Part shown: positions 34,835-45,000 of the stretch, one piece after another
Layout of the letters: every line of letters begins with the position of its first letter
How positions within the stretch are numbered: the first letter of the stretch is position 1
Source: Brevundimonas sp.
GTDB taxonomy: Bacteria; Pseudomonadota; Alphaproteobacteria; Caulobacterales; Caulobacteraceae
Assembly (NCBI GenBank): GCA_004296955.1
Contig: SCVB01000072.1
Coordinates: 1 to 64,000, forward strand
Direction: 5' to 3'
DNA: 64,000 nt
Notes under the pieces: model-generated
Told to the model about the DNA's origin: nothing
Seen by the model: only the letters and a program-made list of their open reading frames with translations
Database searches by the model: none
Program-made: the position numbers and the translations under genes

Positions 34835-35412
34835 GTCAGCGCCGCCTCGGCCGCGGCCAGGTCCCCGGCCGTATTGATATTGATGAACGGGTCGCCCCCG
34901 ACAACGGGCCAGTCCACGACGGCGCAGCCGACAGCTTCGCTCAGTCCGCGAAGGGACAATCGCCCCTCGCCCGCCCGTCGCCCCAGGGTCGGCATGACCG
35001 CGGTGCGCCACAGGGCGCAGACCGGATGCAGCTGTCCGTCGCTGGCGGCGACGGCGACCCCGTGGTCCGGCGCCAGGGCCCGCTCCAGCCGATGATGCAG
35101 GTCGAACGGCAGGAAGGGCATGTCGCAGGGCAGGGTCAGCACCCGGTCGGCCCCGGCTTGCGCCGCCCAGGACAAGGCCGGGAGCAGGCCGGCCAGCGGA
35201 CCCTCGATCCCGGGGGCGTCCAGCACCACGGTCCCGGCGAACCCCTCGATCTGTTCGGGCCGGCGCGCGACCAGGATGACGGGGGCCCCCGTGCGGTGCG
35301 CTGTCGTCAGTGCATGATCCAGCAGGCGGGTTCCGCCGAGCAGCCGGCGCGGCTTGTCCCCGCCGATCCGCCGTCCCGCCCCGCCCGCGAGGATTGCCAC
35401 GACCAGGCTCAT
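34831..35412 (-). CDS. mobA: Molybdenum cofactor guanylyltransferase
   Basis: Transfers GMP from GTP to molybdopterin to make the (bis-)MGD cofactor used by NarG. Protein of 193 aa with the nucleotide-binding start ILAGGAGRRIGGDKPRRLLG (LAGG-x-x-R-x-GGxDK), PCDMPFLP containing the metal-binding Asp, and HPVCALW near the middle; FININTAGDL ends the fold. The ATG follows the carbonic anhydrase stop immediately (TGAATG). No mobB is seen. Confidence 0.95.
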   Translation of the reverse strand: MSLVVAILAGGAGRRIGGDKPRRLLGGTRLLDHALTTAHRTGAPVILVARRPEQIEGFAGTVVLDAPGIEGPLAGLLPALSWAAQAGADRVLTLPCDMPFLPFDLHHRLERALAPDHGVAVAASDGQLHPVCALWRTAVMPTLGRRAGEGRLSLRGLSEAVGCAVVDWPVVGGDPFININTAGDLAAAEAALT

Positions 35413-36108
35413 TCACCTGCCCCCTGGCCGTCGCGGGACCGGCGGGCGCGAGGCGATCCGGGGGGCGCCGACGCGGCGTGGAAGCGGGGGCGGCGCGACC
35501 AGGCGCCCGGCGGCGCCGGCATCGCTGACCGTCGTTTCGAGGTCGCGGACCAGGCCGTCGCGAATGGAATAGATCCAGCCGTGGATCGACACCGGCTGGC
35601 CCCGGCGCCAGGCGTCGGTGACAAACGGGTTGCGGGACAGCGCCCGCACCTGGGCCAGGACGTTCTTCTCGCAGATGAAGTTGACCCGGGTCTCGGGGTC
35701 CTGGATAGCGTCGAGGTCTGTCTGATGGTCCTCGCACAGGCGTTGGACGCGTTGCATCCAGTGATCGAGGATGCCGTGCCGCTGCCCGTCCAGAACGGCC
35801 CGCACGCCGCCGCAACCGAAATGGCCGCATACGATGATGTGGCGGACCTTCAGGGTCTCCAGGGCGAACTGCAGTACGGCCAGCAGATTCATGTCCTGGG
35901 CCGGGGCCAGATTGGCGACGTTGCGGTGGACGAACAGCTCGCCGGGTTGCAGGCCGACGATCTCATTGGCCGGAACCCGGCTGTCGGAACAGCCGATCCA
36001 CAGATATTCCGGCGCCTGCTGCGCCGAAAGCCGGCGAAAATACTCGGGATCAAGCCGCGTCCTGGCGGCCGCCCAGTCCAGGTTGTTGCGCAGCAGGGCC
36101 TCGATCAC
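35413..36108 (-). CDS. Beta-class carbonic anhydrase
   Basis: A zinc enzyme of 231 aa that interconverts CO2 and bicarbonate. Zinc ligands are Cys40 (in GCSDSR), His96 and Cys99 (CGHFGCGGV), with the catalytic dyad Asp42/Arg44. The last 30 residues are Pro/Arg-rich and atypical. The start is GTG 36108, overlapping the hemerythrin stop (GTGA). Placement inside the nar run suggests a link to bicarbonate supply or pH homeostasis when the cell respires nitrate; that link is inference. Confidence 0.95.
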   Translation of the reverse strand: MIEALLRNNLDWAAARTRLDPEYFRRLSAQQAPEYLWIGCSDSRVPANEIVGLQPGELFVHRNVANLAPAQDMNLLAVLQFALETLKVRHIIVCGHFGCGGVRAVLDGQRHGILDHWMQRVQRLCEDHQTDLDAIQDPETRVNFICEKNVLAQVRALSRNPFVTDAWRRGQPVSIHGWIYSIRDGLVRDLETTVSDAGAAGRLVAPPPLPRRVGAPRIASRPPVPRRPGGR

Positions 36109-36665
36109 GACGCCGCCTCGACGCCTTCAGGATCCAGCAGGACGCCGCGGCGCGCCGCCAGCCGGATGCTGAGCGACCTCAGGTCCGAGGCGGTCAGGCG
36201 AAGGCGGGCGATCGGCAGAACAACGGCGTTCTCCAGGGCGATATGGCGGCGTTCATGCAGGGCGAAATCGGTGAAGAGGCGTCGGGTCTCCTGATCATGA
36301 CCGGGTGGTCGACCGTCGGCCAGGGCCCGCTCCAGCCCCGCGATCAAGGTCCGGGCCCGGTCAAGGTCTTCGTGGTGCTCGGCCGAAAGGGCCCCCAGGA
36401 CGGCGTCCAGTTCGTCAGCGGGCTGGCAGCGCCGCCGGAGCAGAGGGAACAGATCGTCCTCCTCGTCGATGACGTGCAGCGGCATGTCATGGCGCAGAAA
36501 GGCAAGGATCTCGTGGGCCTCGTCGCCCAGCAGAACCGTCGCGTTGCCGACGCGCTCGATCAACTGGCACAACTGCCGATGGCGATAGTGTTCGGCGAAC
36601 AGCCAGTTCAGCGGTTCATGAATCAGTTCCGGCGGCAGCGGCTCGATCCGGGGGGCCTGGGTCAT
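36105..36665 (-). CDS. Hemerythrin-domain protein
   Basis: A di-iron helical-bundle protein of 186 aa. Ligand-type residues occur in order: HYRHRQL near residue 28, HDMPLHVIDEEDDLFP (HxxxExxxF-like), AEHHEDLDRA, and HERRHIALENAVVLP near residue 140. Such proteins bind O2 or NO or help Fe-S repair. It is coupled to the carbonic anhydrase gene and lies 29 nt after the porin gene. The exact role in nitrate respiration is unknown; NO or oxygen handling is likely. Confidence 0.88.
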   Translation of the reverse strand: MTQAPRIEPLPPELIHEPLNWLFAEHYRHRQLCQLIERVGNATVLLGDEAHEILAFLRHDMPLHVIDEEDDLFPLLRRRCQPADELDAVLGALSAEHHEDLDRARTLIAGLERALADGRPPGHDQETRRLFTDFALHERRHIALENAVVLPIARLRLTASDLRSLSIRLAARRGVLLDPEGVEAAS

Positions 36666-36694
36666 CGGTCATACGCTCCCTGCCCGGTCATCGG

Positions 36695-37933
36695 CTAGAA
36701 CCGGTAGTCGAGGGCGGCCCAGACCTTGTCGCGGTCGGGGAAGGCGGGCAGGGCGCCGTCGAAATGCGCCCCCTTGATCTCGACGGCCCAACGGGCGTCG
36801 AGCACCAGCCGCGCGGACAGGTCGAGTTCGCCGCCGTAGCGGGCGGAGCCGTCCGCGTCATGAACGTCGCGCCAGGAGGCGGTCAGGACGCCGTTGCGCC
36901 CCACGGGCGGATGGGCGACCGTGTAGCTCACCGTGGCGGAGACGTCGCGCAATCCGTCCCGCGGCGTGGTCAGAAAGACGTCGGCCCAGCCCTGGAAGGC
37001 GTGCAGGGTCGCCAGGGGAGTCTGGAACGCCTGGGCGCCGTTCCCGTCCAGGCGTTCGAGCGCCAGGGTCGCGGTGAACGGACCCCGCTTGAGGCCCGTC
37101 GAGACCAGCCCGTAATCGAGGTCGAACCGGGCGGGATTGGCGCCGTATTCCGATTGACGGGCGTATTCGACCGCATAGAGGGCCGACCAGTCCGGCGACA
37201 GGTTGCGGCTTCCCTCCAGTCGCGCGCCCCAGGTCGCCGACGACTGGGCCGGGGCGTTGCTGAAATCCAGCAGATAGCCATAGGCCGTCACCCTGCCTGC
37301 CGGGGTGGGAGCCTCGACATGGATCAGATGACTGTCCGAGCGCCACTCGCCCACGGGGCTGTCGTCGCCGAACACCCTGTGAACCCGGTCGATCCAGGCA
37401 TAGGTGACTGTGAGCGGCTCGAACGCCCGGGTCGTCACCTTGACCGCGTCGAACGTCTGCTCGTTCTGGCGGAAGCCGACGTTGCCGACGAAGCGGGCGG
37501 AGCCCAGCACGATGCGCTGTCGTCCCAGGATCACCTCGGTGTCCGGCAGGCCGGTCCAGGCGACCTGAAGCCGGTTCAGTTCGAACGCCTCGGGATCGGC
37601 CACCACGGGATAGTTCGGGGGGCCGTGGATGGTGTCATTGTAGTCATCGACGAGCGCGACGACCGCCTCGCCCTCGACCAGAAGGCGGAACCCGGACCGT
37701 TCCGGACTCTGCCAGCCGAGGCGGGCGCGCAGGGTCAGCGCCGAGGCGTCGTCGAGCCCGTCCTGGCTGACGCCCTCATAGCGCAACCGGCTCTCGAACA
37801 GGACGTCGCCCGCACGGGTCGAGGCGGCGGCCGCCCCCGGCGCAGGGGGCGGGGCGGACGTCTGGGCGCTCGCCATGGCCGGCGCCGCCACCGCAGCGAG
37901 CGCCAGAAGGGCCGTTTGTCCAACGGTCGGCAT
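36695..37933 (-). CDS. Outer-membrane beta-barrel porin (alginate-export type)
   Basis: A protein of 412 aa with a signal peptide (TALLALAAVAAPAMASAQ). Beta-strand patterns run throughout and the chain ends in YRF, with the terminal aromatic needed for barrel assembly. Sequence such as FRLLVEGEAVVALVDDYND and VILGRQRIVLGSARFVGNVG is typical of alginate-export-family porins. In this setting it probably passes nitrate, nitrite or another anion across the outer membrane. The ATG is 1 nt after the stop of the isomerase gene. Confidence 0.85.
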   Translation of the reverse strand: MPTVGQTALLALAAVAAPAMASAQTSAPPPAPGAAAASTRAGDVLFESRLRYEGVSQDGLDDASALTLRARLGWQSPERSGFRLLVEGEAVVALVDDYNDTIHGPPNYPVVADPEAFELNRLQVAWTGLPDTEVILGRQRIVLGSARFVGNVGFRQNEQTFDAVKVTTRAFEPLTVTYAWIDRVHRVFGDDSPVGEWRSDSHLIHVEAPTPAGRVTAYGYLLDFSNAPAQSSATWGARLEGSRNLSPDWSALYAVEYARQSEYGANPARFDLDYGLVSTGLKRGPFTATLALERLDGNGAQAFQTPLATLHAFQGWADVFLTTPRDGLRDVSATVSYTVAHPPVGRNGVLTASWRDVHDADGSARYGGELDLSARLVLDARWAVEIKGAHFDGALPAFPDRDKVWAALDYRF

Positions 37934-37934
37934 G

Positions 37935-39047
37935 TCAGTGTCTCCGAACGATAGCGTAGGATCGGCCCGGCGCTTTCAGCTTCGATTTCAGGATCGCCCG
38001 AACGCAGGCCAGGGCCGGGTCGTCCGAGCCCTGGGCGGCCGAGATCAGTCGGGTCCAGCCCTGGTCGTCGGCGCCCTGGATGAAGCCTGAAATTTCACCC
38101 TGGACGAATTCGGCCAGACTGACGCCGGCTGCGGCGGCGGTCTCCCGGGCCTGGGCGGCCAGCGCCGGATCGGCCTGGTCAAGCCAGACTTCCAGACGGG
38201 CCGTGACAGCCGACTGGTCGCTGAGCAGATCGCCCAGCGACAGGGCTCCGGGCGCGAGCCCGCCGTCCTCGGTCACGCTCAGCGCGACGCCACAGTCGCG
38301 GGCGTCGGCCGCGAGGCCGGAGACGTAGCGGGCCGCGGCCGCCATCCAGGCCCGGCTCTCCAGATGCAGGGCGATACGGGGCAGGACGTTCTCGAACGGC
38401 AGCTGGCGACCCTCGATGCGGCGCTCAAGGCGCAGGACGTGCCAGCCGAAACGTGATCGCACCGGCTCGGAAGAGGTTTCGCCGTCCCGCAATTGCGCCA
38501 GCCCGGCCTCGACCTCGGCGGCGAGATCGCCGGGCGAGAGCTGACCCAGGGAGCCGCCGACGCCTTTGGAGGGGCAGTCCGAGAGGGTCTCGGCCAAGTC
38601 CGCGAACCGGTGCGGGTGCCACGCCAGTTCGGCGATCGCGGCGCTGGCCGCGGCGTGCGCCGACCGCCAGGCGGCCGCGTCCTCGCCCTTCGGCGCGAAC
38701 AGGATATGGGAGGCCTGGGTCAGGGGCGGGGCGCGAAACCGCTCGGGCGTGCTGTCATAGACTCGCCGGCATTCCGCCCCGGAGGGGCGCTCCACCTCGA
38801 TCTCAACGTCCAGCACCGCCCGGATCAGGGCTTCTTCCGGCGTTTCCTCGCGCCCGTCCTCATCCGTCTCCGGCTGCGGCGACAGGCCGAGCTGATGGGC
38901 CCGGTCCAGCAACAGGGCCTTGATGGCCAGGGCGTGCGCCGCCGCCATCCGCGCCGCCTCGGGTGTCGCGGCCGGATGGTTCTGGGCTTCTTCGGCGATC
39001 AGGCGTTCGGGGAGCGCGACTCCGTCGATGACGATGACGGCGCTCAT
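37935..39047 (-). CDS. PpiC-type peptidyl-prolyl isomerase
   Basis: A protein of 370 aa whose middle region (about 105-215) is a parvulin domain: ASHILFAPKGED, then FADLAETLSDCPSKGVGGSLG and FGWHVLRLERR. The N-terminus is helical, as in NifM-like proteins. No signal peptide is seen, so it is likely cytoplasmic. PpiC genes often accompany narGHJI in other bacteria; a role in folding or maturation of the nitrate reductase is the reasonable inference. It overlaps narI by 4 nt. Confidence 0.9.
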   Translation of the reverse strand: MSAVIVIDGVALPERLIAEEAQNHPAATPEAARMAAAHALAIKALLLDRAHQLGLSPQPETDEDGREETPEEALIRAVLDVEIEVERPSGAECRRVYDSTPERFRAPPLTQASHILFAPKGEDAAAWRSAHAAASAAIAELAWHPHRFADLAETLSDCPSKGVGGSLGQLSPGDLAAEVEAGLAQLRDGETSSEPVRSRFGWHVLRLERRIEGRQLPFENVLPRIALHLESRAWMAAAARYVSGLAADARDCGVALSVTEDGGLAPGALSLGDLLSDQSAVTARLEVWLDQADPALAAQARETAAAAGVSLAEFVQGEISGFIQGADDQGWTRLISAAQGSDDPALACVRAILKSKLKAPGRSYAIVRRH

Positions 39048-39763
39048 TGTCCCGCGTTCCCGGTGCGGCGCGCGACGGGCATCCGACGTTTGCTGCGGAC
39101 GAGCTGCCAGCCCCGCCGGTTCAGATACCAGACAGGCGCGGAGAGCATGTGGACCAGCCGGGTAAACGGGAAGACCAGCAGGATCGTCAGGCCCAGGGTG
39201 AGGTGCGCCCGGAAGACCCAGTGGACGTCGGCGATGAAGCCGGCGCTGTTCGGATTAAGGGTGAAGATCCCCTGGGCCCAGTTCATGAATTTGATCATCT
39301 CGTGGCCGTCGAGATGGCCCAGCGACAGCGGAATGGTGGCCAGGCCGAGGCATAGCTGAACCAGCAGGATCGCCAGGATGGCGGTGTCGCCGAAGCTGGA
39401 GGTCTGGCGGATTCGCGGATCGAACAGGCGGCGGTGCAGCAGCAGCAGACCGCCCACGAGGCAGGCGGCCCCGGCGACGCCGCCGGCGACTATGGCCAGC
39501 ATCTGCTTGAAACCGTGGCTGACGCCCAGGAAGTCCCACACCGCGATCGGCGTGAGAAGTCCGACGAAATGCCCGCCGAAGATGGCCAGGACACCGAGGT
39601 GGAACAGCACGGAGCCCAGCATCAGCTGCTTGCGCCGCAGAAGCTGCGACGAACCCGTGCGCCAGGTGTACTGCTCGCGGTCGAAGCGCAGCACCGAGCC
39701 GACCGCCAGGACCGCCAGCGCGATATAGGGATAGACGCCGAAGACGATGAAATTCAGGTCCAT
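39044..39763 (-). CDS. narI: Respiratory nitrate reductase gamma subunit NarI
   Basis: The membrane cytochrome b subunit of 239 aa that oxidises quinol and passes electrons to NarH. Five hydrophobic spans are seen. Histidines expected to bind the two haems lie in VLFHLGVLAIFGGHFVGL and in ADVHWVFRAHLTLG ... RLVHMLSAP. Length fits the family. Overlap with ppiC (4 nt) and an 11-nt gap to narJ place it in one transcript. Confidence 0.97.
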   Translation of the reverse strand: MDLNFIVFGVYPYIALAVLAVGSVLRFDREQYTWRTGSSQLLRRKQLMLGSVLFHLGVLAIFGGHFVGLLTPIAVWDFLGVSHGFKQMLAIVAGGVAGAACLVGGLLLLHRRLFDPRIRQTSSFGDTAILAILLVQLCLGLATIPLSLGHLDGHEMIKFMNWAQGIFTLNPNSAGFIADVHWVFRAHLTLGLTILLVFPFTRLVHMLSAPVWYLNRRGWQLVRSKRRMPVARRTGNAGQ

Positions 39764-39774
39764 AGTGACGATCC

Positions 39775-40485
39775 TCAGGCGGCTGCGCCGGCGCGGCGGC
39801 TCTTGTCGGGGGGCGGGGCGGCGTTCATGGCGGAGAGCATGGAGTCGGCCTTCGGACAGCCGGCGTCGGCGGGCCCGAAGGTGACCGCGGTCTCCTCCCA
39901 GGCCTTGTCCAGGGCCTCCAGGTCGTCCGGGTCGTCGTCCGGTTCCTGCATCAGGGCGGCGACGGCGTTGGAGTCGGGCACGGCGCCGGTCATGGCCGTC
40001 AGCGCCCCGAACACGGCCCGATAGGGGCTTTCCCGCTTGTGCAGTCGTTCGGTCAGGGCGGCGAGGACATGGGCCCCTTCGCCGAGCAGGGAGGCGGCTT
40101 CCTCCTCCGGAAGGGTGGACAGGAAGTCGAGGAACACCGGCAGGTGGTCCGGCAGCTCATTGGCCGTCAGCTCCAGCCCGTAGGAGCGATAGAGCTCGAT
40201 CAGGGCGGCCATCGCCTGTCCGCGGTCGCGGCTCTCGCCGTGGATGTGCTCATACAGATTGAGCGACAGCGACCGCGTGCGGTCGAACAGGTGAACGAAC
40301 CCCTCCTGGAGATCAAAGAGGTCCTCGCGTTCCAGTTTGCGGACCAGCTTTTCCAGCGCCCCGACGATGGGGGCGGGGACCATGCCTTCCTCGCGGATGG
40401 CGGCCATGGCGGCCGGCGCGGCCGCCTGGATGTCCAGGGTCGGATAGCTGAGGAGAAGCGCCAGGGCGCGATAGGTCAATGCCAT
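39775..40485 (-). CDS. narJ: Nitrate reductase assembly chaperone NarJ
   Basis: A cytosolic chaperone of 236 aa needed for Moco insertion into NarG before membrane docking. Family features are the start MALTYRALALLLSYPT, SLSLNLYEHIHGESRDRGQA and LPDHLPVFLDFLSTLPEEEA. It starts 2 nt after the narH stop. The open frame upstream within narH is shadow sequence. Confidence 0.96.
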   Translation of the reverse strand: MALTYRALALLLSYPTLDIQAAAPAAMAAIREEGMVPAPIVGALEKLVRKLEREDLFDLQEGFVHLFDRTRSLSLNLYEHIHGESRDRGQAMAALIELYRSYGLELTANELPDHLPVFLDFLSTLPEEEAASLLGEGAHVLAALTERLHKRESPYRAVFGALTAMTGAVPDSNAVAALMQEPDDDPDDLEALDKAWEETAVTFGPADAGCPKADSMLSAMNAAPPPDKSRRAGAAA

Positions 40486-40487
40486 GA

Positions 40488-42014
40488 TCAGGCCACCTCT
40501 GCTGTCGGTTTGGCGCGTGAGCGTTTGTCGGGGCCGAACAGTCCCAGTTCGGTGCGGCCGCCCGAACAGCCGTTGCCGAAGGTGAAACCGCAGTTCCCCC
40601 GCAGGTCGTAAGCGTCCTCGACCGTCTCGCGATGGGTCGAGGGGATGACGAACCGGTCCTCGTAATCGGCGATGGCCATGATCTTGTACATGTCGTCGAT
40701 CTGGGCGGCCGTCAGGCCGACCGTTTCGGCCAGGCCGTGGTCGATCCGTCCGTCCACGGTCCGGGCCCGCATATAGGCCCGCATGGCCAGCATCCTCCGC
40801 AGCGCCAAGGTCACCGGCGCCTCGACCCCGGCGGTCAGCAGGTTGGCGAGGTATTTCACCGGAATGCGGAGCGCGTTCACATCCGGCATCTCGCCGTCCA
40901 TCTCCAGGGCGCCGACGGCGGCGGCGTTCTGGATCGGCGACAGCGGCGGCACATACCAGACCATCGGCAGGGTCCGGTATTCGGGGTGCAGCGGGAAGGC
41001 GACCTTCCAGTCGATGGCCATCTTGTAGACCGGGCTGCGCCGGGCGCCTTCGAGCCATGCCTCCGGCACGCCGTCGGCCCGGGCCTGGGCGATGACGGCG
41101 GGATCGTGGGGGTCGAGGAAGATGTCGAGCTGGGCCTGGTAGAGGTCCTTCACGTCGGGGGTCGAGGCGGCCGCCTCGATCCGGTCAGCGTCATAGAGCA
41201 GCACGCCCAGATAGCGGATGCGGCCGACGCAGGTCTCGGAACAGACGGTCGGCTGGCCGACCTCGATGCGCGGGAAGCAGAAGGTGCATTTCTCCGATTT
41301 GCCGGAGTCCCAGTTGTAATAGATCTTCTTGTACGGGCAGGCCGAGACGCACATCCGCCAGCCCCGGCATTTGTCCTGGTCGATCAGGACGATGCCGTCT
41401 TCCTCACGCTTGTAGATCGCGCCGGAAGGACAGGCGGCCACGCAGGTGGGGTTGAGGCAGTGCTCGCACAGCCTCGGCAGGTACATCATGAAGGTGTTTT
41501 CGAACTGGCCGTAGATCTCCTTCTGGATCCCCTCGAAGTTCGTGTCCTGAGACCGCTTCGAGAATTCGCCGCCGAGGATTTCCTCCCAGTTTGGGCCCCA
41601 TTCGATCTTCTCCATCCGCTTGCCCGTGATCTGCGAACGCGGCCGGGCGGTGGGGAAATGCTTCATCTCCGGCGCCGTCTGCAGGTGGCCGTAGTCGAAG
41701 TCGAACGGCTCATAATAGTCGTCGATCTCGGGCAGGTCGGGGTTGGCGAAGATCTTGGCCAGGATGCGCCATTTGGCGCCCATGCGCGGCTCGATCTTGC
41801 CGTTGGCCTTGCGCCGCCAGCCGCCGTTCCACTTCTTCTGGTTCTCCCACTCCTTGGGATAGCCGATGCCCGGCTTGGTCTCGACGTTGTTGAACCAGGC
41901 GTATTCGACGCCCTTGCGGCTGGTCCAGACGTTCTTGCAGGTCACCGAACAGGTGTGACACCCGATGCATTTGTCGAGGTTCAGCACCATGCCGATCTGT
42001 GCACGGATCTTCAT
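40488..42014 (-). CDS. narH: Respiratory nitrate reductase beta subunit NarH
   Basis: The iron-sulfur electron-transfer subunit of 508 aa. Four cysteine groups are visible: CIGCHTCSVTC near residue 16, CEHCLNPTCVAACP, CRGWRMCVSACP (Trp replacing one Cys marks the 3Fe-4S cluster) and CTFCFPRIEVG ... CSETCVG. These give three 4Fe-4S and one 3Fe-4S centres. It overlaps narG by 4 nt. Confidence 0.98.
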   Translation of the reverse strand: MKIRAQIGMVLNLDKCIGCHTCSVTCKNVWTSRKGVEYAWFNNVETKPGIGYPKEWENQKKWNGGWRRKANGKIEPRMGAKWRILAKIFANPDLPEIDDYYEPFDFDYGHLQTAPEMKHFPTARPRSQITGKRMEKIEWGPNWEEILGGEFSKRSQDTNFEGIQKEIYGQFENTFMMYLPRLCEHCLNPTCVAACPSGAIYKREEDGIVLIDQDKCRGWRMCVSACPYKKIYYNWDSGKSEKCTFCFPRIEVGQPTVCSETCVGRIRYLGVLLYDADRIEAAASTPDVKDLYQAQLDIFLDPHDPAVIAQARADGVPEAWLEGARRSPVYKMAIDWKVAFPLHPEYRTLPMVWYVPPLSPIQNAAAVGALEMDGEMPDVNALRIPVKYLANLLTAGVEAPVTLALRRMLAMRAYMRARTVDGRIDHGLAETVGLTAAQIDDMYKIMAIADYEDRFVIPSTHRETVEDAYDLRGNCGFTFGNGCSGGRTELGLFGPDKRSRAKPTAEVA

Positions 42015-45000
42015 TGGCCGAACTCCTTGGATTCGAGCGGCTCATCGAGCCAGTCGACCGTCTTCATCTTGCGGAGAACGATGAACTCGTCCCGGTTAGA
42101 GCCCACGGTGCCGTAGTAGTTGAAGCCGTAGGACAGCTGGGCGTAGCCGCCGATCATGTGGGTCGGCTTCAGCACGGTGCGGGTGACCGAGTTGTGGATG
42201 CCGCCGCGCCGGCCGGTGATCTCCGACCCCGGCGTGTTCACGATCTTCTCCTGGGCGTGGTACATGAAGGTCGTGCCTTCACGGATCCGCTGGGAGACCA
42301 CGGCCCGGGCCGTCAGGGCCCCGTTGGCGTTGAAGACCTCGATCCAGTCGTTGTCGACAATGCCGGCCTTGCGGGCGTCCGTCTCCGAAATCCAGACGAC
42401 CGGCCCGCCGCGGTTCAGCGTCAACATCAGCAGGTTGTCGGAATAGGTGGAGTGGATGCCCCATTTCTGGTGCGGGGTGATGAAGTTGAGGACGATTTCG
42501 GTCTCGCCGTTGGGCTTGAGACCCTTCACATGCGTCGTCTTCAGATCGATCGGCGGCTTGTAGACGCAGAGCGCCTCGCCGAAGGCTCGCATCCACAGGT
42601 GATCCTGATAGAGCTGCTGCCGGCCGGTGAGCGTCCGCCAGGGGATCAGCTCATGCACATTGGTGTAGCCGGCGTTGTAGCAGACCTTCTCGCTCTCGAT
42701 GCCCGACCAGATGGGCGATGAGATGATCTTGCGCGGCTGGGCGAGCAGATCGCGGAAGCGGATCTTCTCGTCCTCCTTGGGCAGGGCCAGGTGGGTGTGC
42801 TCGCGTCCGGTTTGCTTCTCCAGCGCGGCCCAGGCCTTGACCGCGACCTCGCCGTTGGTCTCCGGCGCCAGCATCAGGATGGTCTCGCAGGCGTCGATGT
42901 CGGTATCGATGCTGGGCATGCCCTCGGTCAGCCCGACGTCCAGCACTGCGCCGTTCAGCTCGCGCAGCAGATCGACCTCGTGGCCGGTCTTCCAGGCCAG
43001 GCCCTTGCCGCCGTTGCCGACGTTCGCGAGCAAGGGGCCAAGCGCCGTGAACTGCTTGTACAGGTTGGGGTAGTCGCGCTCGACTACGGTGATCTGGGGC
43101 ATGGTCTTGCCCGGGATCGCCTCGCATTCGCCGAGAAACCAGTCCTTCACCTCGAAGGGCTGGGCCATCTCGCCGGGGCTGTCGTGCTGGATCGGAGTCA
43201 GGACGACGTCCTTCTCCTTGCCCAGGACCTCGGGCGCCACCTGCGAGAATTTCTTCGCGATGGCCTTGAAGATTTGCCAGTCCGACTTCGATTCCCAAGC
43301 CGGATCCACCGCCGCCGAGAGCGGGTGGATGAAGGGATGCATGTCGGAGGTGTTGAGGTCGTTCTTCTCGTACCAGGTGGCCGTCGGCAGAACGATGTCG
43401 GAGTAGACCGCCGTGGTCGACATGCGGAAGTCGAGGGTCACAAGCAAGTCGAGTTTTCCCTCCGGCGCCTCGTCATGCCAGACGACATCCACGGGCTTCA
43501 CCTGACCGGTCTCGCCCAGATCCTTGCCCTGGACCCCGTGCGAGGCCCCGAGCAGGTGTTTGAGGAAATACTCGTGGCCCTTGCCCGAAGAGCCGAGCAG
43601 GTTCGAGCGCCAGATGAACATGTTGCGCGGCCAGTTGGCCGGATCGTCCGGGTCCATGCAGGACAGCTGGATCGAGCGGTCCTTCAGCCCGTCCAGGGTG
43701 TAGGTCTTCGGGTCGACGCCGGCCGCCTCGGCGGCCTTGGCCAGATCCAGAGAATTGGTCTTCAAGGCTGGGGCGGAGGGCAGCCAGCCCATCCGTTCGG
43801 CCCGTACGTTGAAGTCGATCATCGAGGCCTTCCACGGCCCCTCGGGCGCCGTGGGCGACAACAGTTCGTCGATGCCGACGGTCTCGTAACGCCACTGGTC
43901 GGAGTGGGCGTAGAAGAAGGAGGTGGAGTTCTGCTGGCGGGGCGGGCGGATCCAGTCGGTGGCGAAGGCCAGTGGGGCCCAGCCGGTCTGCGGCCGCAAC
44001 TTCTCCTGACCGACATAGTGGGCCCAGCCGCCGCCGGACTGGCCGACGCAGCCGCACATCACCAGCATGTTGATGACGCCGCGGTAGTTCATGTCCATGT
44101 GGAACCAGTGGTTCATCGCCGCGCCGATGATCACCATCGACTTGCCGTTGGTCTTCTCGGCATTGGTGGCGAAGCCGCGGGCCGTAGCGATGATCTGGTC
44201 GCGCGGGACCGAAGTGATGGCTTCGGCCCAGGCCGGGGAATATGGCTGCAGGTCGTCGAAGGACTCAGGCATGCAGTCGCCGCCGAAGCCCTGGTCCACG
44301 CCATAGTTGGCCAGGAACAGGTCGTAGACGCAGGCCACCAGAGCCTCGCCGTCCTTCAGCTTCACCCGACGGACCGGCACGTTGCGGGTCAGGACATCGG
44401 GGTGGTCTGTGGAGGCGAAGCCATTGCTGGCAGTGTTGGCGAAATAGGGGAAGCGGACGCCGGCCACTTCATCATGAGCGTCCTTGAGGCCCAGCTTCAG
44501 AGTGGTCTCGCGACCCGCGGCGTCGCGTTCTTCAAGGTTCCAGCGGCCGTCCTCGCCCCAGCGGAAGCCGATCGAGCCATTGGGCACGACGATCTCGCCG
44601 GTGGCCTCGTCGATGGCGACCGTCTTCCAGTCTGGATTGTTGGCCTGTTCGAGATCGCCGACGAAATCGGAGGCGCGCACCAGGCGTTCGGGCACATAGC
44701 CGCCCTCCTGGGGGACCAGGCGGACCAGCATCGGCAGGTCGCTGTACTGGCGCAGGTAGTCGCGGAAATACGGGACCTGCTTGTCGACGTGATACTCCTT
44801 GAGGATGACGTGCCCGAAGGCCATGGCCAGGGCCGCGTCGGTCCCTTGTTTGACCGGAAGCCACAGGTCCGAGAATTTCGAGGCCTCGGAGTAGTCGGGG
44901 CAGATGACGACGGACTTGGCGCCGCGGTAGCGGGCCTCGGTATAGAAATGGGCGTCCGGCGTGCGGGTCTGCGGAACATTCGAGCCCCACAGCAGCATGA

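Noticed and set aside
42588..42600. A third copy of the tRNA 3'-end core (CGCATCCAC)
   Set aside because: Only nine bases match and they lie inside the conserved narG coding sequence; chance.
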